Assembly: GCA_964369545.1 (NCBI GenBank) | Contig: CAYJFA010000008.1 | Coordinates: 1-56,784 of the forward strand | Source of the DNA: BNWE01 sp964369545 | GTDB taxonomy: Bacteria > Pseudomonadota > Alphaproteobacteria > UBA3830 | Length of the DNA stretch: 56,784 nucleotides | Direction of reading: 5' to 3' | Shown: positions 30,868 to 39,782 of the stretch, piece after piece | Layout of the letters: every line of letters begins with the position of its first letter | How positions within the stretch are numbered: position 1 is the first letter of the stretch | The notes under the pieces: generated by a model | Databases searched by the model: none | What the model was told of the DNA's origin: nothing | What the model saw: only the letters and a program-made list of their open reading frames with translations | Program-made: the position numbers and the translations under genes

Positions 30868-32169
30868 TTAATTGCTGATAATCTCAAGCAACCTCCTCTT
30901 AAATTGATTGGCAAATTTCTCTATTGTTTCTGGATTGTAAAAATCCCCCCTATACGCAAAACCTATTTCAAATGCATAGTTCTTGATACTTCCATTTATG
31001 TCTATTAGGTTGTAGGATTCGTTTTTTCGATCACAAGTCTCCCCGAATGATTCTTTCGCGTATTGGAAGATTCCCTCATCAGATATTCCAGCATCTAATT
31101 GTCCCAGATAGTTAAAACTTATTTTTGGAAGAGGCTTACTTAGTTTATCGGTATAATATCTTATAATGCCATAACCGATCCCCTTGTTCGGAATCCTTCG
31201 CAATGCGACTTTTACCTCGTTTATGCTACCGAGCAGATCAGCTGGATCTGTTATCTTTAGAAATACTGGGAAAATCGACGTAAACCAACCCATGGTTCTC
31301 GAGACATCTAAGCCAATAACATCCTCACGGCCGTGTCCCTCAAGAGTAAAACTAAATTCATAATTATTACTGATATCTCCGACAGTTAATGTTAGTGCAG
31401 TCAGCAGAATATCATTTATTTGAGTGTTATATTTTTTTGGTACTTTGTAAATCAGATCAGATGTTTCTTTTTCACTAAAGGATATAGTAAAATAACCATT
31501 TTCTTCCGTTTTAGCATCACTGTCCGAACTAAGGAAAATTTCCTTTATAGAATTTTCTATGTTTTTCCAATAGCTAATTTCTTTTTGGCAGCTTTCTGAT
31601 TTCGCATATTCTATTAAAGCATTTCCCCACTGTCTGTAAGAATGTGTTTTTGCTGGCAGAGCTATTCTTCCAGTTTGCATGAAAGCGCTGTAAATTGTTT
31701 CCATATCATCCATGAGAATACGCCACGATACTCCATCTATCACAAGATGATGCGCAACTATAAGTATACGATCTTTCCCATCTGGACATCTGTATAAAAC
31801 AATTTGAAGAATAGGCCCATCGAAAATATTTAAACTACTTTGAATTGCGGTTGCGTCTCTGTTAACCTCCTCTTTATCTAGGCTTTTTAATGTGCGTTCT
31901 TCTACATTAATAGATAGATTATCCGTATAATTTTGCACATATGTGCCGCTTTCCAGCTTATATCGTACACGGAAAACATCATGATACTGAGCTATAACGT
32001 TGAAGATCGCCTTCACCATCTGAAGAGTGATATTCCCTTTAACATCAAATAAAGCTGATTGATTAAAGTGATGAATATTGTACCAATCTTTCTCAAAAAA
32101 CCACTTTATTATTGGAGTTAATGGTATTTCTCCTGTTAGAATTCCTTTTTCCGGACTCTCTGCTTCCAT
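30868..32169 (-). CDS. Free-standing NRPS epimerization (E) domain
   Basis: A 433-residue protein made of one E domain, which interconverts L and D configuration of an aminoacyl or peptidyl residue on a carrier protein. All motifs are present in order: LTPIIKWFFE near 18, HHLVIDGVSWRIL near 140 with the catalytic His, NDILLTAL, LEGHGRED near 276 with the catalytic Glu, RTMGWFTSIFP, PNKGIGYG and FNYLGQLD near 351. There is no A, C or PCP domain. I chose the ATG at 32169 because AGGAGGATAATT directly precedes it; a longer reading frame starts 13 codons earlier inside the ABC gene. The gene begins 2 bases after the exporter stop. E domains are normally fused behind their PCP, so a separate one suggests action in trans on NRPS-A and NRPS-B. 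Confidence 0.92.
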   Translation of the reverse strand: MEAESPEKGILTGEIPLTPIIKWFFEKDWYNIHHFNQSALFDVKGNITLQMVKAIFNVIAQYHDVFRVRYKLESGTYVQNYTDNLSINVEERTLKSLDKEEVNRDATAIQSSLNIFDGPILQIVLYRCPDGKDRILIVAHHLVIDGVSWRILMDDMETIYSAFMQTGRIALPAKTHSYRQWGNALIEYAKSESCQKEISYWKNIENSIKEIFLSSDSDAKTEENGYFTISFSEKETSDLIYKVPKKYNTQINDILLTALTLTVGDISNNYEFSFTLEGHGREDVIGLDVSRTMGWFTSIFPVFLKITDPADLLGSINEVKVALRRIPNKGIGYGIIRYYTDKLSKPLPKISFNYLGQLDAGISDEGIFQYAKESFGETCDRKNESYNLIDINGSIKNYAFEIGFAYRGDFYNPETIEKFANQFKRRLLEIISN

Positions 32170-32171
32170 AA

Positions 32172-33914
32172 TTATCCTCCTATAAATCCATTGACTTGTG
32201 CTTGCCATAATGCATAATAAATACCTTTATTTTTCAAAAGTTCTTCGTGTGTGCCAATTTCTGCTATCTTTCCTTTATCAAATACAAAAATTCGATCCAT
32301 GTGTTTTAGTGTAGATAAACGATGCGCTATCGCTAACACAGTTTTTCCTTCTATGGCTTTATTTAAACTCTTTTGAATTGCTTTCTCTGAAATTGAATCA
32401 AGTGCGCTTGTAGCTTCATCTAAAAACAATATCGGCGCGTCTTTTAATATGGCTCTTGCTATCGCTATACTCTGTCTTTGACCTTTTGATAACTTGCTTC
32501 CTCCCTCTCCAACGTCAAAATCAACACCTACATCTTCTATGAGATCTGTTATATACGCCTTTTCGACGGCTTCATTTACTTTTTCAGGTGGGGCATCTAT
32601 ATTTCCATATTTTATGTTTTCTAAAATACTTCTATGAAACAAAGCTGGATCTTGTGGAACAACAGATATAGATTGGCGCAAAGATTCTTGCGTTACTTCT
32701 GTAATATCATGATTATCTATTAAAATTTTACCGGATTTAATATCGTATAATCTTAAAATCAGATTGCAAAACGTCGTCTTACCATTGCCGGATCGACCAA
32801 CTAATCCTATCTTTTCTTTAGGTCTTATCTCTACCGATAAATTTTTAAAAAATAACTCTGAGTTGTAACTAAAGGAAACATCTTTTAAAACTATCTCTCC
32901 TCCAGAAACAACTAATTTATTAGCATTTGGAATATCCTTAATATATGATTCTTCTGCTATTACAGAAAATGCTTGCTTACAAGCACCTATGTCTGCAAAT
33001 ATAGTCGGCAATTGCAATCCAACTGCCCACGCAAGTCTCTCTATGCCTAAAGTTGTATTTATTACAAATACAAAATCTCCAATAGAGATATCCCCCAATT
33101 GCCAATAGTAATAACCTAACGCATTAATACCGCAAACATTCAGAATAACAGAAAATATAGACAAAAAAGTATACAGCTTAGCTATATACTTTTGCGACTT
33201 CTGAGCTGTAATTACTTCTTGCTTTTGATATTGACTTATATTTTTATATTCAAATTTTTCATTAGTAAAGAGTCTCCAGCTAAAATGATTAGTTACACTA
33301 TCTACAATTCTTCCACTTAAAAGATTATTAGCTGAAGAATGTAATTCCTCGTACTTGGAACACTTACCTCCGAGGATTACACAAATTAACATATGCAATA
33401 GCAACCAGAAACATAACGCTATTGATATTTCCGTTTTTACTGAATTTAGAAATCTACAAGCGAAACATAACGAAACTACAGATGGAAGCAAAAGATGAAT
33501 GCTTATCATTAATAAATTTGTCAACTTCTCCTGAAACATCGAGACTTTACTGGAAATGTCTCCTGATAAGTGATTGACAAAATAACTATGAGATTTTTTA
33601 TTTACTTCTTCAAATGCCCTCATCCGTATATCTGATGCAAACTTAGGAAAGAGAGAGGCTCTTATAAAATCTCCTATCCTACAACAAAAATGCACAAATG
33701 CCCATAATCCTACATAAAAGATGATATTTGCACCAATTGTATTCCAAGTTTCCAGCTTACGCTCAGAACAAAGCACAAAGCCATCCACAATCTTACCTAG
33801 GATGAGCGGAATTACACTATTCTCAAAAGACCAAGATAATATCAGAAAAGTAAGAAGCAAAAACTTCCATTTATATTTCACTAAAGATGGCCATATAAAA
33901 TGAAACAACCCCAT
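32172..33914 (-). CDS. ABCB-type ABC transporter (membrane domain plus ATPase), likely peptide exporter
   Basis: A half-transporter of 580 residues acting as a homodimer in the inner membrane. About six hydrophobic helices fill residues 15-300. The ATPase domain has Walker A GRSGNGKTT near 372, signature LSKGQRQ near 475, Walker B ILFLDEATSALD near 491 and the switch His in AIAHRLST. The ATG at 33914, 5 bases after the MbtH stop, gives the normal N-terminus; a reading frame 14 codons longer overlaps MbtH. Its place between MbtH and the E domain in the NRPS operon implies export of the peptide product, which also gives self-protection. Homologous MsbA-type lipid flippases look similar, so the substrate is inferred from context. 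Confidence 0.9.
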   Translation of the reverse strand: MGLFHFIWPSLVKYKWKFLLLTFLILSWSFENSVIPLILGKIVDGFVLCSERKLETWNTIGANIIFYVGLWAFVHFCCRIGDFIRASLFPKFASDIRMRAFEEVNKKSHSYFVNHLSGDISSKVSMFQEKLTNLLMISIHLLLPSVVSLCFACRFLNSVKTEISIALCFWLLLHMLICVILGGKCSKYEELHSSANNLLSGRIVDSVTNHFSWRLFTNEKFEYKNISQYQKQEVITAQKSQKYIAKLYTFLSIFSVILNVCGINALGYYYWQLGDISIGDFVFVINTTLGIERLAWAVGLQLPTIFADIGACKQAFSVIAEESYIKDIPNANKLVVSGGEIVLKDVSFSYNSELFFKNLSVEIRPKEKIGLVGRSGNGKTTFCNLILRLYDIKSGKILIDNHDITEVTQESLRQSISVVPQDPALFHRSILENIKYGNIDAPPEKVNEAVEKAYITDLIEDVGVDFDVGEGGSKLSKGQRQSIAIARAILKDAPILFLDEATSALDSISEKAIQKSLNKAIEGKTVLAIAHRLSTLKHMDRIFVFDKGKIAEIGTHEELLKNKGIYYALWQAQVNGFIGG

Positions 33915-33919
33915 AGAAC

Positions 33920-34132
33920 TTACTCTACGGGGTTGTTTGCACGTTCTTCCATCCACTTACGAAGACTTAATGGACGCATATCAGTCCACACTTTCTTCAC
34001 ATATTCTCCTGCTTCTGCTTTTGTTCCCAAAAAACCTGTATCCTTCCATCCTTTCGGTATTTCTTTCCATTCAGGCCAGTAAGAATACTGCTCCTCCGCG
34101 TTTACCAATACTTTGATTTTTTCTTCTGTCAT
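33920..34132 (-). CDS. MbtH-like protein
   Basis: A 70-residue protein with the family signature: NAEEQYSYWPEW near the N-terminus, a central GW, and WTDMRPLSLRKW at the C-terminal end. MbtH-like proteins bind the N-terminal subdomain of NRPS adenylation domains and are needed for folding or activity of many of them. The ribosome site GAGAGG lies 6 bases before the ATG and the gene starts 15 bases after the upstream stop. It is the only MbtH copy seen here and probably serves all A domains of the operon. Confidence 0.95.
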   Translation of the reverse strand: MTEEKIKVLVNAEEQYSYWPEWKEIPKGWKDTGFLGTKAEAGEYVKKVWTDMRPLSLRKWMEERANNPVE

Positions 34133-34147
34133 TACTACCTCTCAAAA

Positions 34148-34486
34148 TTACAATACCTCTAAATATCCAGTTCCTTCTCTCGTACTAAGATCTACATCAG
34201 CTATACATTTTACTTTGCAGTAATTGAGTTCACATGTGCCAACCAGATGCAACTTCCCTGTACCTTTATTAAAATCAGCATTATTAAAATCACATTCTTC
34301 CTGTATAAGGTTTATACCAAGCTCTGTACCTCCATTAGTCTTTGTAAATTTTACAAACACAAAACCGTCTTTAATCCTCTCTTCTACTCGGTTAATTTCC
34401 TTAACTCTGTCCTCAAAAGAAACTTCATGCCTCCCTTCACTTAACCTTTTCACCAAATCATTCGTACATCTACTTGCACCACTCAT
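34148..34486 (-). CDS. Unnamed small protein at the head of the NRPS operon
   Basis: 112 residues, soluble, without signal peptide or membrane segment. I do not recognise a named family. The N-terminal third is charged and helical-looking (SFEDRVKEINRVEERIKDG). The rest is strand-rich, with FVKFTKTNGGTELGI, then an LHLVGTCELNY stretch, and ends in REGTGYLEVL. I chose the ATG at 34486 because TTGGGAGGAAAT precedes it, an excellent ribosome site; a reading frame 7 codons longer lacks one. It is the first gene of the operon, 15 bases ahead of MbtH. An accessory role in NRPS function is inferred from position only. Confidence 0.8.
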   Translation of the reverse strand: MSGASRCTNDLVKRLSEGRHEVSFEDRVKEINRVEERIKDGFVFVKFTKTNGGTELGINLIQEECDFNNADFNKGTGKLHLVGTCELNYCKVKCIADVDLSTREGTGYLEVL

Positions 34487-34701
34487 ATTTCCTCCCAATT
34501 TTTGCAACCTTAGGTTTTAGGTTAATTGAAGAAAGCGATAAAATGCAATACACATATTTAAATAATGCTCATATAGTTTGTTATGCATGCTATAGATTGT
34601 TAATTTTTATTGTACGTGCAGTAAAGGTTATTTAATATAAAAATACGATGTCGGTTAAGTAGGGTTGATTTGTTTTTACTTGATTTATAAAGTTATTCTG
34701 C
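34487..34701. promoter_or_regulatory. Divergent intergenic region, NRPS operon versus phosphopantetheinyl transferase
   Basis: About 215 very AT-rich bases that must drive the NRPS operon to the left and the transferase gene to the right. Candidate -10 boxes such as TATAAA near 34636 and 34686 lack well-spaced -35 boxes, so no single promoter can be fixed by eye. No clear operator or riboswitch is seen. Confidence 0.4.
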
Positions 34702-35394
34702 ATGAAGGTGTTTAATTTATCATTTCGGAAAGAGGTCATAGAAAATGTTGTATGCATTGTAGAGGAGGTGGATTTATCATTTCCTCCAGATTATATTTTG
34801 TCTAATTTAGAGACAGAAAAATACAATAAATTTAAATCTGATAAAGGAAGAATAGAATATCTCCTTGGGCGATATGCTTCGAAAATTGCTTATAACAAGA
34901 TTTCAGGTAAATGTATTCCGTACGAGTCAATTAGTATAGAAAACGGCATTTTCGAACAACCTATTTTGAATAGTAATTTTTGGGATATTTCTATTTCACA
35001 TGCTCATCATATTGGAGCAGGTATAATATTTGATAAAAAGTTTCCTATTGGAATTGATTTAGAGAGGCTGAACATTAAAAATATAAAACTAATTCAAGAA
35101 AAAGTTTATAAGGAAGAAATAATAGACGTAATTGATCAACCAGAAGTGGTATATTTAACAGTTATTTGGTGCCTAAGAGAGGCGGTATCCAAAGCAATTA
35201 AAACTGGGCTTACGATTCCTATTGATTTATTAAAGCTCAAGAAATTATCTAAAGTTTCAAACTGGTTTCTATGCGAATTCGAGAACTTTCCTCAGTATTA
35301 TGGTGCAGCACAAGTTATTGAGAATTATGTTTTCGCTATTGCTCATCCAATGCAATTAGGGCACGTAAATGATGAATTTAAAGAATACTTTTAA
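34702..35394 (+). CDS. Sfp-type 4'-phosphopantetheinyl transferase
   Basis: 230 residues. This enzyme moves phosphopantetheine from coenzyme A to the conserved Ser of carrier domains (GGHS/GGDS), turning apo-synthetase into the active form. Motifs: ISISHAHH near 96, GIDLERL near 117 with the Mg-binding Asp and Glu, and WCLREAVSKA near 156, where the usual Lys of WxxKEAxxKA is Arg. Length fits the Sfp group rather than the short AcpS group. It is divergent from the NRPS operon and its likely targets are the ten or more PCPs encoded there. The ATG lacks a strong ribosome site. Confidence 0.92.
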   Translation: MKVFNLSFRKEVIENVVCIVEEVDLSFPPDYILSNLETEKYNKFKSDKGRIEYLLGRYASKIAYNKISGKCIPYESISIENGIFEQPILNSNFWDISISHAHHIGAGIIFDKKFPIGIDLERLNIKNIKLIQEKVYKEEIIDVIDQPEVVYLTVIWCLREAVSKAIKTGLTIPIDLLKLKKLSKVSNWFLCEFENFPQYYGAAQVIENYVFAIAHPMQLGHVNDEFKEYF

Positions 35395-35414
35395 CTTCGA
35401 AATGTTAGTCTGTT

Positions 35415-36633
35415 TTATGCTATTTTCTCTACAGGTTCTCCGAAATTGTTGATGAATTTTTTTACCGCATCTTTTAAATAATTAGGAGACAGATGAGCGT
35501 ATCTTTCTGTCATTGAGATAGTTGAATGTCCCATTAGCCGCTGAACAGCATATAAATCTACTTCGCTCATAGCAAGCCAGCTTGCATATGTATGGCGCAA
35601 AGTGTGAAATACAACTCTTCGTCTTTTATCAACAATACCTTCATTAAATCCCAATTTTTTAACTGTGTCTCTGTATGATTTAGAAATAGACTTCATTTTT
35701 TCTCCTGTTTTTGAGAGGAATATGTATCCATTATTAGAAATGATGCCAGTTTCTCTTGTTTTTAATAACATTTCTTTAACGTGCGGGATCATATATGCTG
35801 TTCTGTTCTTTTTGGTTTTAGGATCCATTATGCTTATGGTTTCATTTTCAAAATTTATATCGTGCCATTTTATATTAAATACTTCTCCTGCTCTTAATCC
35901 ACAATGAAGAGAAATTAAAGCTATATCATGAACGTTGCTTGGTTTTCCAGTATTTTCAGATATATGTTTTAGTTCATCGAATAATATTGCGGCCTCTTCT
36001 TGAGATAGAAATCGTTCTCTTTTGTTGTCTATTTTAGGTAATTTTACTTTTTGTAGTGGATTATACTCATTGTATAGATCCAACCTAATTGCAAAATTAA
36101 ATATCTGCCTGATCAGTGCTAAAACATGCTTTATCGTTTTATGAGCCTTTCCAGCATCAAACATTGTTTTCTTTATTTCCTCCAATAATGCTGGAGTTAT
36201 TTCATCCAATGTTTTGTCTTGCATATAAGGCTTTATCCATTTTTATATGTGTACTCATCTATCTTGCATGTTTTTTCAACTCTATCTACACGTGCATTTG
36301 CAATGTATTTATCGAAAACATGAAAGAGTTTCATAGTCTCTTTTTGTCGGCTTTCTTCTGCTTTTTTACTGAGTTCTTCTGTCGCTATTTTTTTTCTGCT
36401 AATGTTTTTGGCCTAATCCGGTCCTGTTATTTTCTTTTAATTCAATTAACTTTGCTGCGACTTTCTTTTCTGTCCATCTTTTAGAGCTCCACCCTAACCC
36501 TTCTTCTTTTTTTTCCATCAACCATATACCTTATGATGAAATATCTATCTTTTTGTAATCCATGTTTTCTTGTCGCATGTTCTCTATATCTAAGACCAGA
36601 TATTTTTGTATATTTTCTCGTACTATTACTCAA
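35415..36633 (-). pseudogene. Tyrosine recombinase / phage-type integrase, frameshifted N-terminus
   Basis: An intact C-terminal part (about 269 codons from 36224) has the catalytic set of tyrosine integrases: Arg in HCGLRAGE, HTLRHTYAS, GHSTISMT and the nucleophile in TERYAHL. Upstream, the missing N-terminus can be read on the same strand in shifting frames: GLRYREHATRKHG, then GLGWSSKRWTEKKVA, then TLAEKK, then KTCKIDEYTY. Breaks occur in A-runs near 36500, near 36390 and at about 36240, where TAT AAA AA TGG has lost one base. The original start is probably the TTG at 36633 behind GAGGAG. The gene is therefore dead or strongly decayed. It sits between the NRPS locus and a tRNA-like remnant, as expected for an old integrated element. 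Confidence 0.85.
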
Positions 36634-36703
36634 TCACATCTCCTCAAAAATCTTATGATATGATCAAACTCACTATAGGACTGATGAGGGAAAAACAAGA
36701 TCT

Positions 36704-36721
36704 TGTCCCCAATCTGTCCCC
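36704..36721. repeat. Short direct repeat TGTCCCC x2
   Basis: TGTCCCC-AATC-TGTCCCC lies directly upstream of the integrase pseudogene; read on its strand it is GGGGACA-GATT-GGGGACA. Such paired repeats beside integrase genes can be arm-binding sites, which is inference here. Confidence 0.4.
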
Positions 36722-36819
36722 ATTTTTTGATTTGTTTTTGTCGTATTCTGTTTGTTCAATTCTCGGTTATAAAAAAAATAAACTGTAACATGTGGACTTT
36801 ACGGCATTTATTAGTTTTT

Positions 36820-36880
36820 TGGGAATGAGATTATGATTGGCTCTGAACCGGGCAACATTGGTTCGAATCCAGTTTTCCCA
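36820..36880 (+). pseudogene. tRNA-like remnant (possibly tRNA-Gln), D-arm missing
   Basis: 61 nt that fold partly as a tRNA. The acceptor TGGGAAT pairs with TTTCCCA except at one position. The T-arm is ATTGG-TTCGAAT-CCAGT. An anticodon-like loop CTCTGAA would give CTG (Gln), on a weak stem. Only 9 nt stand where the D-arm should be, so it cannot be a normal tRNA. It is close to the integrase pseudogene, which fits a broken attachment-site tRNA. Confidence 0.45.
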
Positions 36881-37030
36881 AACATGCTATACGGCAATAT
36901 TGAATTGCTATATCGAAGAATATATATTTTTAATACGCTCTATAATAGGTCTTTGATGATTATTGTGTGGCAAATTATTTCTTTAAATTCCCGTTAAAAT
37001 CATCCAAATTTTCTCTGCTTTACCACTTTT

Positions 37031-37059
37031 TCTTTGCATTTTGGGCAATCGGAGAATCG
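37031..37059. repeat. Dispersed repeat, copy 1
   Basis: The stretch ending in TTTTGGGCAATCGGAGAATCG is nearly identical to 40160-40190. On the minus strand both copies lie in open frames reading RFSD-C/Y-PK-C/Y. It may come from a lost mobile element or gene family. Confidence 0.5.
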
Positions 37060-37318
37060 ACGTTGCCGTTTTTTAGATGCTGGAAGAGAGGAGATTACGG
37101 AGATATTGTTGCGTTTGACAACTTTTAGTTCAGAGAATTTTTTGGAGGAGCAACGTGGGTTCGAATTTAGCGATATTTGCTGAAGAATCAGGGGGTACAT
37201 AGATGTGACTTATTTAAAAATTGACTTTAATTGAAAAACAGGCAGTTATCCAAAGCCAAATTAACTGAAATTCAATCTTTTTAAATTAGAATGGCTTCAT
37301 AAAGGCTTGGTGTAGAAA

Positions 37319-38782
37319 ATGATTGAATCAGAAAAAAAAGAAATATTAAAAATATCCAGATTCGCAATTGCAATAGTAGTAATAGTATCGCTTGTTTGTA
37401 AAATACCTGCATTGCAAGCGTTAGATCCACGAAATCATTCGTTTGCTGGGGCTGGAAACATAGTTGATGAAGGTTTTAGATGGCGAAATAATTTCGATTT
37501 TACAGTTACATCGCCTCCAATTGTTGGATTTGGAGCTCTCGCTAATACGCCAATACTGCCTGTAAATTGGCGCTTTGATAATGGAGGAAATATTTTTGGT
37601 GGCGCAATTGGATTTAATCAAGGCGGAAATGCGAACGCTATACACCAGCGATTAAGTGCAATTGTGAATGGTGGCCTTGCAGTTGTTCCTGGCCGTATAG
37701 GCCTCACTCATATGGCGGCAGCAGCAATTACGATTGTTGTACGAAATCCAAATAATGGCAATTTAGAAGCTTACAGCCAAGTGTTAAGGGATAATGGACC
37801 AGGCGGTATCATGAATAGCCCGGCTGTTTCTGTTCCTAGTACAGATATAAATAACAATCTAATTGTTGGAGCTTTAAATAATGCAAATTTATCTATGTAT
37901 TATGGTCGTGCTAAATATCCAAACTCTACAAATAGCGACGTTGGTGTAAGAGAACACTTGACGGGTCTAGCTAATGATTTGCTAGCAGCCAGAATTCTTT
38001 CTCAAGGTAATCATATATATGGATGTTGCGAAGGACAAATTATTGCAAGATTATTTGATACAAATCCGCCAACTATTCCAGGTCTACTGCCAGTACCACT
38101 ATCTCCTCTTTTTCCTCAAGCTGTACAAAACCTTGTTGCAGAGGCTGATGCGCAACGGCAAGCAGCTGCACAGGTAAATGTAATAAATGCAAATAATATT
38201 ATTCTTGTAGTGCTTCATATACACTCACGCAAAGATCCATGCGCAAAATGCTCTAAAGCATTAAGTGGATTGTCTAAACAAATGAACGCATCAGCTGCTA
38301 ACCCAGCATTACAAACTACTGCAATGACAGCGTTTTTAAATGGGGAATTATGCACTACTTTACCTCGCCACGCCATCGTACCACCAGTTCCTAATATTCC
38401 AAACCAACAATTAATAACAAATCTCAGATTGGGAAATGCACGATTTTTAATAGAGATTTCTTCTGATGTGTGTTATCATTTAAATGGTCCATGCTCTAAC
38501 GCAGAAATAGCAGGACAAGACGGCGCTGTATTAGCAGCTCCTATAGATATAAATATCAACGGTGTTCCTATTAACTTTGCGGGGCTAGTAGGAGGGGGAG
38601 TACCACCTCATCAGCTGGGAATTCCTAATAATAATGGTATAAACAATTGGTTTTTTCCAGCAACATTTCCGCCGTATGTGATATATGGAAGAGTTAATGC
38701 TGGAGCGATAATAAATCCACCCGCTTGTGCATGCGGCAACGCAATACACGCCGTTCAGCCAGCTTTGAACCCAGTTCCATAA
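37319..38782 (+). CDS. Exported deaminase-like protein (CxE...PCxxC), candidate toxin or effector
   Basis: 487 residues. A hydrophobic segment at 13-34 (AIAIVVIVSLVCKIPALQA) looks like a long signal peptide or anchor. Residues 236-238 are CCE and 307-311 are PCAKC, preceded by strand-like ILVVLHIHS. This C/H-x-E ... PCxxC pair at about 70 residues distance is the zinc-site pattern of the cytidine-deaminase fold, which includes many polymorphic toxin deaminases. Most of the rest is rich in Asn, Ala, Pro and Gly (ending in PACACGNAIH and a Pro-rich tail), suggesting an extracellular protein. I do not recognise a named family. No immunity gene is evident next to it. Start is the only ATG available; the ribosome site is weak. 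Confidence 0.75.
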   Translation: MIESEKKEILKISRFAIAIVVIVSLVCKIPALQALDPRNHSFAGAGNIVDEGFRWRNNFDFTVTSPPIVGFGALANTPILPVNWRFDNGGNIFGGAIGFNQGGNANAIHQRLSAIVNGGLAVVPGRIGLTHMAAAAITIVVRNPNNGNLEAYSQVLRDNGPGGIMNSPAVSVPSTDINNNLIVGALNNANLSMYYGRAKYPNSTNSDVGVREHLTGLANDLLAARILSQGNHIYGCCEGQIIARLFDTNPPTIPGLLPVPLSPLFPQAVQNLVAEADAQRQAAAQVNVINANNIILVVLHIHSRKDPCAKCSKALSGLSKQMNASAANPALQTTAMTAFLNGELCTTLPRHAIVPPVPNIPNQQLITNLRLGNARFLIEISSDVCYHLNGPCSNAEIAGQDGAVLAAPIDININGVPINFAGLVGGGVPPHQLGIPNNNGINNWFFPATFPPYVIYGRVNAGAIINPPACACGNAIHAVQPALNPVP

Positions 38783-38957
38783 AACCTATAGTCACGCCCA
38801 TGGCTGTATTAAACGTGACAACGAATATATGTGACATCCAGCGAGATGCTAGCAACTAAAACAACGCGCGCCATCATTATTGCTTTTCTTTAGGCGCACA
38901 CAATGCACGCACACTGTTTTGAGTATAGAACTCTAACATTTACTAATTGAAATAAAA

Positions 38958-39698
38958 TTATATCAAAGAACCGCTAGCAGCTATTTTAAGGAGTTGTTTA
39001 TCCGCAATGGCTTTCTCAATTGCCCACAAAAGATAATGAGTAACGGGTCGTTTCTCAGAAGCTACTTTTTCTATTACGCCTTGAAGTGGCTGTGAGCGTT
39101 TTGCAGCATGTCCGTTTAAAACAAAACATAAAGCACTGATATACAATCCAGCTACCAGGCAAACTTCTGTAGATATCGGCCTACCATCATAATATATCAT
39201 TTTTGCGCATTTTTCAGCTTCTGGGCCAACAAAAGAGCCTCCACCTGCCCAATAAGTATCAAGTTCTCCATTCTCAAGTAATCGCATATATACAGAATCT
39301 TGTATCGCTCCTAAACTAGAAAGCGCATCTTCGCCAACAAGTTCAAAAATTTGCGCCCTTATGTCGCTGTTCCCAGTCAATTTAGTTGTTAATTCGCGCA
39401 ACTCTTTAGTGTCTTTCATTCCTACCTGTGCCATTCTTTCAGAGCAATCCTTTAAATATTTTATTACTCCGCTTTGTTCAGTAGATGAAGCAATCCACTT
39501 AGGTATAAAAACCTCTTTAATCATTACTTTTCCACTATCCATTTTTGGCAATAGAGGAGCAGGAAGAGATTTTGATCTCGGTCGTACCTCTCCCTTAGAA
39601 GTTCTGCTCAATACAGGGTCACTAGATGCACGCTCCATCCCCATCGTGCTACTTACAATCAATAAAACAGCACTCAATCCTAATAACACTTTTTTCAT
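38958..39698 (-). CDS. Exported protein of unknown function
   Basis: 246 residues with a clear Sec signal peptide (MKKVLLGLSAVLLIVSSTMG). I chose the ATG at 39698 because TTTGGAGATAATTGCT precedes it and the signal then starts at residue 1. The mature part begins with a Ser/Arg/Pro-rich stretch (RSKSLPAPLLPK) and continues as a mainly helical domain with TYWAGGGSFVGPEAEKCAKMIYY. No catalytic motif or family is recognised. It is convergent with the deaminase-like gene. Confidence 0.8.
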   Translation of the reverse strand: MKKVLLGLSAVLLIVSSTMGMERASSDPVLSRTSKGEVRPRSKSLPAPLLPKMDSGKVMIKEVFIPKWIASSTEQSGVIKYLKDCSERMAQVGMKDTKELRELTTKLTGNSDIRAQIFELVGEDALSSLGAIQDSVYMRLLENGELDTYWAGGGSFVGPEAEKCAKMIYYDGRPISTEVCLVAGLYISALCFVLNGHAAKRSQPLQGVIEKVASEKRPVTHYLLWAIEKAIADKQLLKIAASGSLI

Positions 39699-39782
39699 AG
39701 CAATTATCTCCAAACATCAAGTATAGTATATTACACTTTTCATCATTTTTCTATATTATGGCTTTATTTTTTTAATATTGTA

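Larger units (their letters stand above)
36634..37318. other. Gene-poor scar region beside the integrase pseudogene
   Basis: 685 bases without a convincing gene. They contain the GGGGACA repeats, the tRNA-like remnant and one copy of a dispersed repeat. A 66-codon minus-strand frame at 37200-37000 has a Cys pair (SDCPKC), but no family I know and no clear start signal. It may be the tail of a lost gene. Confidence 0.5.

Noticed and set aside
36820..36880. Intact tRNA or tmRNA end
   Set aside because: Only 61 nt, no D-arm, a mismatch in the acceptor and no CCA; no tmRNA reading frame nearby.
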